A stretch of DNA of 43,062 nt from assembly GCA_947176075.1 (NCBI GenBank), contig CAMWPG010000004.1:1-43062 (forward strand). The letters run 5' to 3'. A program made the translations under genes and the position numbers. Each line of letters opens with the position of its first letter. Positions within the stretch are counted from its first letter, which is position 1. The notes below the pieces were generated by a model. The model did no database searches, was not told where the DNA came from, and was given only the letters and a program-made list of their open reading frames with translations. This document shows, piece after piece, positions 7,724 through 14,326 of the stretch. The stretch comes from an uncultured Ruminococcus sp. Lineage in GTDB: Bacteria; Bacillota; Clostridia; Oscillospirales; Ruminococcaceae.

Positions 7724-9613
7724 TCAGAATACAGCCGGCTTGATAGGCATTGAGCAATTCTTTATTATGTACTGAATGATAACGGATGCATCAACTATAC
7801 TTAGCTTACCGTCAAGATAACAATCTGAATTTGCAGATGATGTTTTATTGAGTGAGATCGCTCCGGTCAGCGCTTTATGAAGCTGAACAACATCTGCCAT
7901 ATCAATATCACCATCAAGATTTACATCGCCGTAAACGGTCAGGTAAGATGAATCTATATCATTGATATTTTCTGTACTTTGCTCTGCATCGATTACTATT
8001 TTTTCCAGATACTCAGCCTTGCAGTAACCTACGGTATCCTTCCATGAAACATTATACCATTCGCCGTCTGACTTGATAACGAATACCTCGCTGTTGTTTG
8101 GTATCTGCGCTAAGATCTTTGCATTCAAGCTGCTGCCTGAGCGAAGATTAAGATGTGATCCATCTGTCTTTACACGATATGCTCCGGCTGCGTCAGATTC
8201 ATAAGAATTATCGTTATTAGAAATTGTTGTAGTCTGTATAGTTTCAGATGTAGCTTCTGTTGATAATGTGCTTGTTTCTAAAGATGCTGTTGTAGTAATT
8301 ATCGCAGCTAATGATGTTGTAGTAGTTGTTGTTGTTTCAAGGACAGTGGATGTACTTATAGTTTCTTCTGATTCTATGGAAGAGCTTGATTTTTTCAGAT
8401 ATGCCGCTGCACAGTAGCCGGTATTGCCATTCCATGTAACCGCAGCCCATTCATTATTTGAAGCTGTAACAGTTACCTTTGTTTCATCGGGTATTTGTGA
8501 TACAATGCTGAAATTCATTCCTGCACCGGAGCGCATATTGAGATATGAACCGCCTGCTGATACAACGTATATCCCGGCATTTTCTTCAGAAAGCGGAGAT
8601 GTTGTTGCTGTTGTTGTAGTAGTTGTAGTTGTTTCTTCTGTTGATGTAACCGAAGCAGCAGTAGTTTGCTTACCTGTTATTTGTGATGCAGGAGTGAGAT
8701 ACTCCATGCTGCAGTATCCGCTCAGATCGTTATATATAACGCTTGCCCAGCTTCCATCTGATTCGATCACCTTTACTTGTGTTCCATTAGGTATAACATC
8801 AAGTATTGCAGACGATGTGTTTGCATAGGCTCTCAAATTAAGATCGCCTCCGCCGGTATTAACAGTATATGTACCGGCTGCATCAGCAGAACCGCTGAAT
8901 GACGGTGTAGTTTCTGTTACTGCTGGAGCAGAAGTACCCGTTGCAAAATAAAAAGTAAGATACGCTCTGAGCTTCAAATATTCTGTACCTGCATCTGACC
9001 AATAATTAAGTTCATCGTGGGTTTTCCAGTCGCCCGAGACTGATGTCTGACGTTTTGAACCTGCGCCCGGATCATAAACAAGTACACGATCTGTTGAACT
9101 GTCATAATCAACTATTGATATGAAATGATTGTGTACCAGTCCTACAGCTACCTCGCCCTGTGAAAGCTTTGACACCAGCATATTCCACGCTGCATCATAG
9201 GCTTCCTGTGTAGCGGGATATGAGCTGCCGACATATCCGCTGAAACCATAGTGAGTGTCTAGCTGAAAGCCGTAGGTGCTGCCGAATTTTGCGGCTGCGT
9301 CAGGAGCGATGGTAAAGCTTGAACCTACTCCCCAGATATACTCGTTTGCGCTTCCCCAGTCGGCTACAGCGTAAATATCCATAGTGTTGCCTGTAAGATA
9401 ACGTACAGCGTTTATAATGGCAAATGCGCCGCATCCGCTGTCGCCAAGAGTGCCGTCGCCGTAAGGATAGCTGGTCCATTCGGAGTCATATTGCTGTAAT
9501 ACTGCATCGCCTGCATTTGCCTTTTCGATAGTTCTGCTAAAGATTATTCCTGAAGTAAGCAGTATTACCGAGGCTGTTATAACCGATATTATTTTGCATT
9601 TTTTTAAATTCAT
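7724..9613 (-). CDS. Secreted C39-like cysteine peptidase with three SH3b repeats and dockerin
   Basis: A 629-aa protein. A signal-anchor/signal peptide (about 1-34) is followed by a peptidase C39-like domain (about 36-225): Cys61 in GDSGCGAFA, a His in HNHFISIVDYD (His163 most likely) and Asp181 in VYDPG form a papain-like triad. Three bacterial SH3 repeats (about 246-310, 345-410 and 477-540), each ending in a GYC box, are joined by Thr-rich linkers likely to be extended and glycosylated. The dockerin is at about 558-620 (GDVNLDG loop, second loop DCYLDG). SH3b repeats suggest wall binding and the dockerin suggests cellulosome attachment, an odd pairing. AAAGGAAA lies before the start. It could be a wall amidase/endopeptidase or a general peptidase. 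Confidence 0.85.
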   Translation of the reverse strand: MNLKKCKIISVITASVILLTSGIIFSRTIEKANAGDAVLQQYDSEWTSYPYGDGTLGDSGCGAFAIINAVRYLTGNTMDIYAVADWGSANEYIWGVGSSFTIAPDAAAKFGSTYGFQLDTHYGFSGYVGSSYPATQEAYDAAWNMLVSKLSQGEVAVGLVHNHFISIVDYDSSTDRVLVYDPGAGSKRQTSVSGDWKTHDELNYWSDAGTEYLKLRAYLTFYFATGTSAPAVTETTPSFSGSADAAGTYTVNTGGGDLNLRAYANTSSAILDVIPNGTQVKVIESDGSWASVIYNDLSGYCSMEYLTPASQITGKQTTAASVTSTEETTTTTTTTATTSPLSEENAGIYVVSAGGSYLNMRSGAGMNFSIVSQIPDETKVTVTASNNEWAAVTWNGNTGYCAAAYLKKSSSSIESEETISTSTVLETTTTTTTSLAAIITTTASLETSTLSTEATSETIQTTTISNNDNSYESDAAGAYRVKTDGSHLNLRSGSSLNAKILAQIPNNSEVFVIKSDGEWYNVSWKDTVGYCKAEYLEKIVIDAEQSTENINDIDSSYLTVYGDVNLDGDIDMADVVQLHKALTGAISLNKTSSANSDCYLDGKLSIVDASVIIQYIIKNCSMPIKPAVF

Positions 9614-9691
9614 CAGATTTTTCCTTTCATTTTTTAATAGGTGAAATTCTATTTATGTTGACTTATAAGTGTATGCTTGTACTCAACTGTT

Positions 9692-9708
9692 TGTAACCGT
9701 TTTGTAAT
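9692..9708 (+). promoter_or_regulatory. WalR-like direct repeat box
   Basis: TGTAAC-N5-TGTAAT fits the published WalR (YycF) consensus TGTWAH-N5-TGTWAH of Gram-positive bacteria exactly. It overlaps the expected transcription start of the leftward C39/SH3b gene and runs on the opposite strand to that gene, a place more compatible with repression than activation. Whether this organism has such a WalR is not visible here. Confidence 0.4.
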
Positions 9709-9715
9709 GTAATAA

Positions 9716-9744
9716 ATTATATCACATTTTCTTTCCAATGTGAA
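9716..9744 (-). promoter_or_regulatory. Promoter of the C39/SH3b/dockerin gene
   Basis: On the minus strand TTCACA, 17 bases, then TATAAT preceded by TGA (extended -10). The leader to the start codon would be about 95 bases. The rest of 9745-9883 holds no gene I can support. Confidence 0.7.
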
Positions 9745-9883
9745 CCCATTTCACAAAACTTTGACGAAACTTTGGCACATTGCGACAAACTATCACTATA
9801 AACTTTGAATTTATATGTGAATTTTTATAATGAAATTTACTTTGCAGTCTTTGAAATAAAATATATGTATACATTTTTGTAAG

Positions 9884-9912
9884 TTGACATTTGCTGTCGA
9901 ATTTTGTATAAT
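9884..9912 (+). promoter_or_regulatory. Perfect sigma-A promoter of the small toxin-like mRNA
   Basis: TTGACA (9884-9889), 17 bases, TATAAT (9907-9912). The predicted RNA begins near GAGAGCATACC at 9920. Confidence 0.85.
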
Positions 9913-9955
9913 AATTACTGAGAGCATACCTAAGCGGTATGGCGGTCAATTTCCG

Positions 9956-9982
9956 CTCCCATCATTTTAATATGGATGGGAG
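9956..9982 (+). promoter_or_regulatory. Hairpin sequestering the toxin ribosome site
   Basis: CTCCCATC (9956-9963) pairs perfectly with GATGGGAG (9975-9982), which contains most of the Shine-Dalgarno sequence GGGAGG (9978-9983). In the intact mRNA the start at 9991 would be poorly accessible. Confidence 0.7.
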
Positions 9983-9990
9983 GTGATAAT

Positions 9991-10095
9991 ATGCAAGATT
10001 ATATTACATTTGATGATTTGCTTCACATTGCAGAATTCTGCACTCAGTTGGCACTTCTCATAGTAACAACTTACTATTTTCATAAAAAGAAATAA
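9991..10095 (+). CDS. 34-aa membrane peptide, type I toxin-like (holin-like toxin type)
   Basis: The peptide starts MQDYITFDDL, has a hydrophobic stretch at about residues 12-30 and ends HKKK. The size, single hydrophobic helix and basic tail are those of the small putative holin-like toxins of type I toxin-antitoxin pairs in Firmicutes. The start is set by GGGAGG seven bases upstream. The stop codon lies in the left arm of a symmetric terminator shared with an antisense RNA. The assignment rests on size, composition and arrangement rather than on sequence identity. If translated freely it would insert in the inner membrane. Confidence 0.7.
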   Translation: MQDYITFDDLLHIAEFCTQLALLIVTTYYFHKKK

Positions 10096-10177
10096 CCGCC
10101 CCTATCTCCAAACATGAACGGTTATTTCTTTTAACTTTTCTATGTGGGAGCTGACCGCCATACGGTATGCTCTCTTT
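10083..10177 (-). ncRNA. Predicted antisense RNA antitoxin
   Basis: A perfect minus-strand promoter at 10184-10212 should start an RNA near 10177, which would end after the symmetric hairpin 10085-10132 in TTTCTTTTT, giving about 95 nt. It overlaps the 3' end of the small toxin-like mRNA by about 50 nt, including its last codons, in the manner of RatA/txpA. Its 5' part carries GCTCCCA, able to pair with the TGGGAG ribosome site of the target. No ORF is seen in it. Confidence 0.65.
10085..10132. terminator. Symmetric bidirectional terminator
   Basis: AAAAGAAATAACCG (10085-10098) pairs perfectly with CGGTTATTTCTTTT (10119-10132), with a 20-base loop. T-rich tracts follow on both strands, so it can end both the toxin-like mRNA and the antisense RNA. 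Confidence 0.85.
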
Positions 10178-10183
10178 AATTTT

Positions 10184-10212
10184 ATTATACGATAATTTGC
10201 TTGATTTGTCAA
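10184..10212 (-). promoter_or_regulatory. Perfect sigma-A promoter of the antisense RNA
   Basis: On the minus strand TTGACA (10212-10207), 17 bases, TATAAT (10189-10184). The strength equals that of the opposing toxin promoter. Confidence 0.85.
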
Positions 10213-10223
10213 GCTGTTTTTTA

Positions 10224-10349
10224 TTAAGAGCCTGTTAGGTATCTTTTCAAAAGTAAGAAAAATGCGAACGCAAATTATAAAATTCTTTTCAAATGATTAC
10301 TATTGCTTTTATTTGTATTATTTTAAAAAGATACTGAACAGGCTCTTAA
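10224..10349. mobile_element. MITE-like element with TTAA flanks
   Basis: Terminal inverted repeats of about 25 bp begin GAGCCTGTT at 10228 and end AACAGGCTC at 10345; 22 of 25 positions match. The 118-bp element is bounded on each side by TTAA (10224-10227 and 10346-10349), which looks like a target duplication. The A/T-rich inside encodes nothing. It has no transposase and would depend on one elsewhere. An alternative reading is a large imperfect hairpin. Confidence 0.55.
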
Positions 10350-10439
10350 TTAATGATGAATTGTTTGTACAAAACAGCTATTTTTCATACGGCAATATGT
10401 TGTAAATTGCCAAAAAAATTTATAGAGCATCAAACACTC

Positions 10440-10468
10440 TTGCAAAGCGCTGTGAATTATGCTATAAT
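10440..10468 (+). promoter_or_regulatory. Promoter of the lactate/malate dehydrogenase gene
   Basis: TTGCAA, 17 bases, TATAAT (10463-10468). The transcript would have a leader of about 85 bases. I found no convincing Rex operator. Confidence 0.75.
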
Positions 10469-10494
10469 AAATGTAATACAATGTGTCGTAAATT

Positions 10495-10509
10495 CACTCG
10501 GCACGAGTG
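10495..10509 (+). promoter_or_regulatory. Palindrome in the dehydrogenase leader
   Basis: CACTCG-GCA-CGAGTG, a perfect 6-bp dyad about 20 bases after the expected transcription start. It may be an operator or a small mRNA hairpin. Confidence 0.35.
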
Positions 10510-10562
10510 TTAAAAATGTACTATAAATGATAATACAAAGCTGTTAGGAGGAAACACAAGAA

Positions 10563-11522
10563 ATGAATGAAGTAAAAAAAGGTAAAAAGGTAACTATTCT
10601 GGGAGCAGGAAATGTTGGAGCATCTATCGCATTTTCTATGGCAATCAAGGGACTTTGCTCTGAGATGGTTCTTGTTGATATCAACAAGCCAAAGGCTAAG
10701 GGCGAGGCAATGGATATTATGCAGGGCAATTCATTTTATCCTGGATGCGATGTAAGAGACGGCGATTATCCGGATGCAGCCGGCTCTGATTTGGTAATTA
10801 TAACAGTAGGTATCGCAAGAAAGCCGGGTCAGACACGTCTTGATCTCTGTAAAATCAATGCTAAGATCATGGCATCTGTAATGCCTGAGATCGCAAAGTA
10901 TGCTCCGGACGCTTGCTATGTTATCGTAAGTAATCCAGTTGATGTTCTCACATATGAAGCACTGAAGGTTTCCGGCTTGAAGCCTTCTCAGGTCATCGGT
11001 TCAGGCACAGTTCTCGACTCATCACGTCTTCGTGCTTGTCTGGCAGATCATGCTAAGGTAAGCTCAAAGAATGTACATGCTTATGTTCTTGGCGAGCATG
11101 GGGATTCTTCAATGGTTCCGTGGAGTCTGGCATCTGTATGCGGTATGCCTTTTGAGGATTATTGCAGATGCGTAAGCGACTTGGGAAATAAGAATGATAT
11201 TGTTCAGGAAGTAAGAGAAGCCGGAGCTGAGGTTATCAAGTGCAAAGGTGCAACATATTATGCTATCGCACTTTCTGTAAGTATGATCGCAGAGGCTATT
11301 CTTCGTGATACAAAGACAGTTCTCACTGTTTCTGCTTATCAGGACGGCAGCCGTTATGAGGGCGTTGAGGATGTTTGCCTTAGCCTTCCTTGCGTAGTGG
11401 GCGCAGCAGGTGTAGAGCGTGAGATCACACCTCCGCTGAATGACGAAGATCTGGCAGCTCTTCAAAATAGTGCAAAGGCTTTGCGTAATGTAATTGATGC
11501 TATGCAGAATGATGCTGAGTAA
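10563..11522 (+). CDS. L-lactate/malate dehydrogenase family enzyme
   Basis: A 319-aa NAD-dependent 2-hydroxyacid dehydrogenase. The Rossmann motif GAGNVGAS (14-21) and Asp39 after the second strand fit NAD. The catalytic pair is Asp152 and His179 (GEHGD), with substrate Arg92 and Arg155. The overall sequence (VLDSSRLR, GEHGDSS, GATYYAIA) is of the lactate dehydrogenase type, but the loop that decides substrate reads ARKPGQTR: Arg86 stands where lactate enzymes have Gln102 and malate enzymes have Arg. It may therefore reduce oxaloacetate to malate (towards succinate) rather than pyruvate to lactate. TTAGGAGG precedes the ATG; the gene is single. Confidence 0.85.
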   Translation: MNEVKKGKKVTILGAGNVGASIAFSMAIKGLCSEMVLVDINKPKAKGEAMDIMQGNSFYPGCDVRDGDYPDAAGSDLVIITVGIARKPGQTRLDLCKINAKIMASVMPEIAKYAPDACYVIVSNPVDVLTYEALKVSGLKPSQVIGSGTVLDSSRLRACLADHAKVSSKNVHAYVLGEHGDSSMVPWSLASVCGMPFEDYCRCVSDLGNKNDIVQEVREAGAEVIKCKGATYYAIALSVSMIAEAILRDTKTVLTVSAYQDGSRYEGVEDVCLSLPCVVGAAGVEREITPPLNDEDLAALQNSAKALRNVIDAMQNDAE

Positions 11523-11539
11523 GTTTATATAATTTTATG

Positions 11540-11575
11540 TGCAGCGATTGTGGTTACATGGTCGCTGCATTCTTT
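11540..11575 (+). terminator. Probable terminator after the dehydrogenase
   Basis: TGCAGCGA (11540-11547) pairs with TCGCTGCA (11562-11569), followed by a modest TTCTTT tract. Confidence 0.55.
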
Positions 11576-11601
11576 ATAATGTATAGAGGGCGTGTCGGTA
11601 C

Positions 11602-12348
11602 TTGATAAGTAAGCTTAGAATTATAGCATCGTTAATTGTGCTGATTATATTTTCCAGTGTTATTATAAGAATATTTTCAGCAGATGATAGCGATTATATT
11701 CGTAAGGCTGCAGATACAGCGGCTGTTATAAGCTTTGGAACGACGAGCATTTCTTCTGAAAATCATGCTGTTACAGAGACCATGGCAGTTACGGAGATAT
11801 CTAAGGAAACAGCAGTTTTTGCGGATGATAAAACTGATGAAATCATTATAGAGACTGCTGAAATAGTATATTTCCCGATAAATCTTAATACAGCTACACT
11901 TGAAGAATTGACTGCACTTCCTGGTATAGGCGAAAAAACAGCACTTAATATAATAGCGTACAGAGAAGCTGTCGGAGGATTTTGCAGCAGACAGCAGCTG
12001 CTTGAAGTAAGCGGCATAGGCAGCGTGAAATATAATGAAATTTATGACCTTGTATACATAGATGATGAAAATTATGATTATGAAGAGCCGTTTGACGAGC
12101 AGCCTATCGATGAATATGAGACCGGAGCAGAAGAGGAGATTCCTGTGCTTGATGTCAATACAGCTTCAGCAGAAGATTTTGCAAAGCTGCCGGGTGTGGA
12201 TGAAGAGCTTGGAAATAAAATAGTAAGCTTTCGTCAGGAGATAGGAGGATATGAAAATGTTCTTGAGCTTTTATATGTAGAAGGAATGACGGATCAGCTA
12301 TACATATCAATACAGGATTTTCTTGTGTGCAGCGTACAAAATCATTGA
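11602..12348 (+). CDS. ComEA-like membrane-anchored helix-hairpin-helix protein
   Basis: A 248-aa protein with an N-terminal membrane helix (about 5-25), a Ser/Thr-rich spacer and two ComEA-type helix-hairpin-helix units: residues 94-152 (NLNTATLEELTALPGIG) and 184-243 (DVNTASAEDFAKLPGV), separated by a very acidic linker. ComEA proteins bind DNA outside the membrane during competence; the double unit is less common. The start is TTG with a weak GAGGG 11 bases upstream, so the exact start is uncertain, though the membrane helix begins right after it. No other competence gene is visible nearby, so a role in DNA uptake is an inference from the family. Confidence 0.75.
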   Translation: MISKLRIIASLIVLIIFSSVIIRIFSADDSDYIRKAADTAAVISFGTTSISSENHAVTETMAVTEISKETAVFADDKTDEIIIETAEIVYFPINLNTATLEELTALPGIGEKTALNIIAYREAVGGFCSRQQLLEVSGIGSVKYNEIYDLVYIDDENYDYEEPFDEQPIDEYETGAEEEIPVLDVNTASAEDFAKLPGVDEELGNKIVSFRQEIGGYENVLELLYVEGMTDQLYISIQDFLVCSVQNH

Positions 12349-12396
12349 TCGGGCATTAGATATCATATGAATGGCATCTTAATGATATTCTATTCG

Positions 12397-12413
12397 TGTA
12401 ACCTCTTTGTAAC
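12397..12413 (+). promoter_or_regulatory. Second WalR-like direct repeat box
   Basis: TGTAAC-N5-TGTAAC, again a perfect fit to TGTWAH-N5-TGTWAH. It lies in the 328-base gap before the ABC transporter, 100 bases upstream of the promoter at 12513, so its target is unclear. Confidence 0.3.
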
Positions 12414-12512
12414 CTTTTCGCTTTTCAAAGGATTGTTAATGGTTGAAAAGCATAATTTCAACATAATAAATTTGTACTAATTGCTGAAAAAAATGAATGA
12501 ATGGAATACTAC

Positions 12513-12541
12513 TTGACTTTATTTCGGAATTAGTGTATATT
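12513..12541 (+). promoter_or_regulatory. Promoter of the sugar ABC transporter operon
   Basis: TTGACT, 17 bases, TATATT. The leader of about 130 bases contains a hairpin ATTGC/GCAAT near 12555-12575. A second TATAAT at 12645-12650 close to the gene has no good -35. Confidence 0.6.
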
Positions 12542-12604
12542 AAGCTTATCAAAGGATTGCTGCAAAGCAATGGGAAATCCTGCGCTTTGAAAGCAAAAAA
12601 AGCA

Positions 12605-12636
12605 AATTATATTATTCTTTAATTATATTATTCTTT
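12605..12636 (+). repeat. 16-bp perfect tandem repeat in the transporter leader
   Basis: AATTATATTATTCTTT occurs twice in a row (12605-12620 and 12621-12636), just upstream of the ribosome site. It may be slippage in an A/T-rich leader or a regulatory tract. Confidence 0.7.
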
Positions 12637-12676
12637 AAAGGGTGGTATAATATATAATTTAAGGAGGAAATTTCCA

Positions 12677-14188
12677 ATGAACAATCTGAAGAAGACACTG
12701 GCACTCGTAGCTGCACTGGCTATGACTGCTACAGCATTTGTTGGATGCGGCGGCAAGGACGAATCATCCACATCTGAACCTGCAACAGAGGCTACAACAG
12801 AAGCAGCAGCTGACGAATCATCTGAAGCTCCTGCTGATGAATCATCTGAAGCTCCAGCTGACGAATCATCTGAAGCTCCAGCTGAAGAAGCATCTATCCC
12901 AGCTCTGGGTACACCGGACGGCACACTGGCTGATGGCGGCGATGCTCTGACAATCTTGTGCTGGACAGAAGACGACCTGAAGTTTATGTATGATGTAGTA
13001 GCTGACGCTTCTGGCATGGATAAGTCTAAGATGGTATACAAGAACGTAGGTTCTGCAGGCGGCGAAGCTAACGAAAAGTATGCACAGGTATTCGCTTCTG
13101 ACGAAGACGTTGACCTGTATTTCTGCGATGCTGACTGGAACAAGGCTTATCAGAACAACGATGAATATTCCGCTCCTCTGGCAGCTGTAGGTATCTCTGA
13201 AGATATGTATGCAAATGCATATGGCTATACAGTAGCTATGGGTAAGGACAATAACGGCGTTCTCAAGGGTGCTACATGGCAGGTAGCAGCAGGCGGTTAT
13301 GCTTACAGAACTGACCTGGCTGAAGAATACCTCGGCATTAAGACTCCTGAGGATATGCAGGCTGCTATCTCTGATTGGGATGCATTCTGGGCAACAGCTG
13401 CTACAGTATATGAAAAGTCTGGCGGCGCAACAGCTATGGCTGACTCTGTAGACGGCGTTTGGAGAGCATACTCCAACGGTAACAGAACATCTGCTTGGGT
13501 ACAGGATGGCACAATCACAGCTGACAATGCTAAGGCTTGTCTCGGTGACTTCATCAACATGGCTAAGACAAACTATGATGCTGGCTATATCAGCACAGCT
13601 TCTCAGTGGACAGATGACTGGCTGCCACAGGGTATGAGCGAAGGTACTCAGGCTAACAAGACAATGGGCTTCTTCTTCCCAACATGGTCTCTGGGCGCTG
13701 GTTCTCAGCTGTCTCAGGCTGAAGGCGAAGAGGGCAAGGATGGCTCTACATATGGTATGTTCAACATCGTTGCTGGTCCTACAAGCTGGTTCTGGGGCGG
13801 TACATGGATCTGCGTATCTCCTAAGTGCGATAACGCTACAGAAGCAGGGCAGTTCATCTACTACATGACAGCTGATACAGCTTCTATGCAGGCATATGTT
13901 GACGCTAAGGGCGACTTCGTAAACAACAAGATCGTTATGGCTAACACAGTTGCTGCTGGCACAAACAGCAACCCACTGCTCGGCGGTCAGGATCAGCTCG
14001 CTGTTCTGGCAGATGCAGCTGCTGGTATCGATATGAGCATTGCTACTGAGTATGATGCTACTATCAACACTACACTTCAGAGTGCTATAAAGAAGTACTG
14101 CGAAGGTACACTTGCTTCTGAAGAAGATTGTGTAAACGAGTTCCTGGATAAGCTGTCTGAATCTCTGACAGACGTTACAGTTGAATAA
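12677..14188 (+). CDS. ABC transporter substrate-binding lipoprotein (carbohydrate type)
   Basis: A 503-aa secreted binding protein. The lipobox FVGC (Cys24) marks lipid anchoring. It is followed by a disordered Ser/Glu/Ala/Pro spacer with three 8-residue repeats (ADESSEAP, residues 45-68) and then an extracellular solute-binding domain of the family-1 type. Two CUT1-like permease genes follow, so sugar or oligosaccharide uptake is the likely role; the ligand cannot be read. AAGGAGG precedes the ATG. Codon choice (GCT, CTG, GTA, ACA, with few CTT) differs from neighbouring genes and fits very high expression. A hairpin after the gene may let this mRNA accumulate above the permease mRNA. Confidence 0.9.
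   Translation: MNNLKKTLALVAALAMTATAFVGCGGKDESSTSEPATEATTEAAADESSEAPADESSEAPADESSEAPAEEASIPALGTPDGTLADGGDALTILCWTEDDLKFMYDVVADASGMDKSKMVYKNVGSAGGEANEKYAQVFASDEDVDLYFCDADWNKAYQNNDEYSAPLAAVGISEDMYANAYGYTVAMGKDNNGVLKGATWQVAAGGYAYRTDLAEEYLGIKTPEDMQAAISDWDAFWATAATVYEKSGGATAMADSVDGVWRAYSNGNRTSAWVQDGTITADNAKACLGDFINMAKTNYDAGYISTASQWTDDWLPQGMSEGTQANKTMGFFFPTWSLGAGSQLSQAEGEEGKDGSTYGMFNIVAGPTSWFWGGTWICVSPKCDNATEAGQFIYYMTADTASMQAYVDAKGDFVNNKIVMANTVAAGTNSNPLLGGQDQLAVLADAAAGIDMSIATEYDATINTTLQSAIKKYCEGTLASEEDCVNEFLDKLSESLTDVTVE
12809..12880 (+). repeat. Three 24-bp tandem repeats inside the lipoprotein gene
   Basis: Three nearly identical 24-bp units, plus a degenerate fourth at 12881, encode ADESSEAP in the flexible linker after the lipid anchor. 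The high identity suggests length variation between strains by slippage. Confidence 0.85.
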
Positions 14189-14229
14189 TTGAATTTAACA
14201 ATTATTTGATTTCAATTCAATAATGTACA

Positions 14230-14259
14230 ACCTGCATGGCAGAATACTGCTGTGCAGGT
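14230..14259 (+). terminator. Intra-operon hairpin after the binding-protein gene
   Basis: ACCTGCA (14230-14236) to TGCAGGT (14253-14259) extends to a 13-bp stem with two wobble pairs and a 4-base loop, followed by a T-rich stretch. It probably acts as an attenuator or a 3' stabiliser that raises binding-protein over permease output. Confidence 0.6.
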
Positions 14260-14326
14260 GTATATTTATTTTTATCTCTAAATTTCTACTACTATTTTAC
14301 TAAATTTTTGAGAGGATGTGTTAAAA

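Larger units (their letters stand above)
9920..10174. repeat. Inverted repeat flanking the small toxin-like gene
   Basis: The left arm (9920-9961) and right arm (10145-10174) are inverted copies. Both, read inward, give GAGAGCATACC, then GTATGGCGGTCA, then GCTCCCA; the left arm carries two short insertions. Each arm sits at the 5' end of one of two opposing transcripts, so the two RNAs begin with nearly the same sequence. Confidence 0.85.

Noticed and set aside
8424-8828. 134-aa Val-rich frame on the plus strand
   Set aside because: It is the complement of the Thr-rich linkers and SH3b repeats of the real minus-strand gene; no ribosome site and nonsense composition.
9722-9949. 75-aa minus-strand frame upstream of the SH3b gene
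   Set aside because: Overlaps the promoters at 9716 and 9884, no ribosome site, no recognisable features.
10350-10562. Rex or CcpA operator before the dehydrogenase
   Set aside because: No stretch fits TTGTTAA-N4-TTAACAA or the cre consensus well enough; only an unrelated CACTCG dyad is present.
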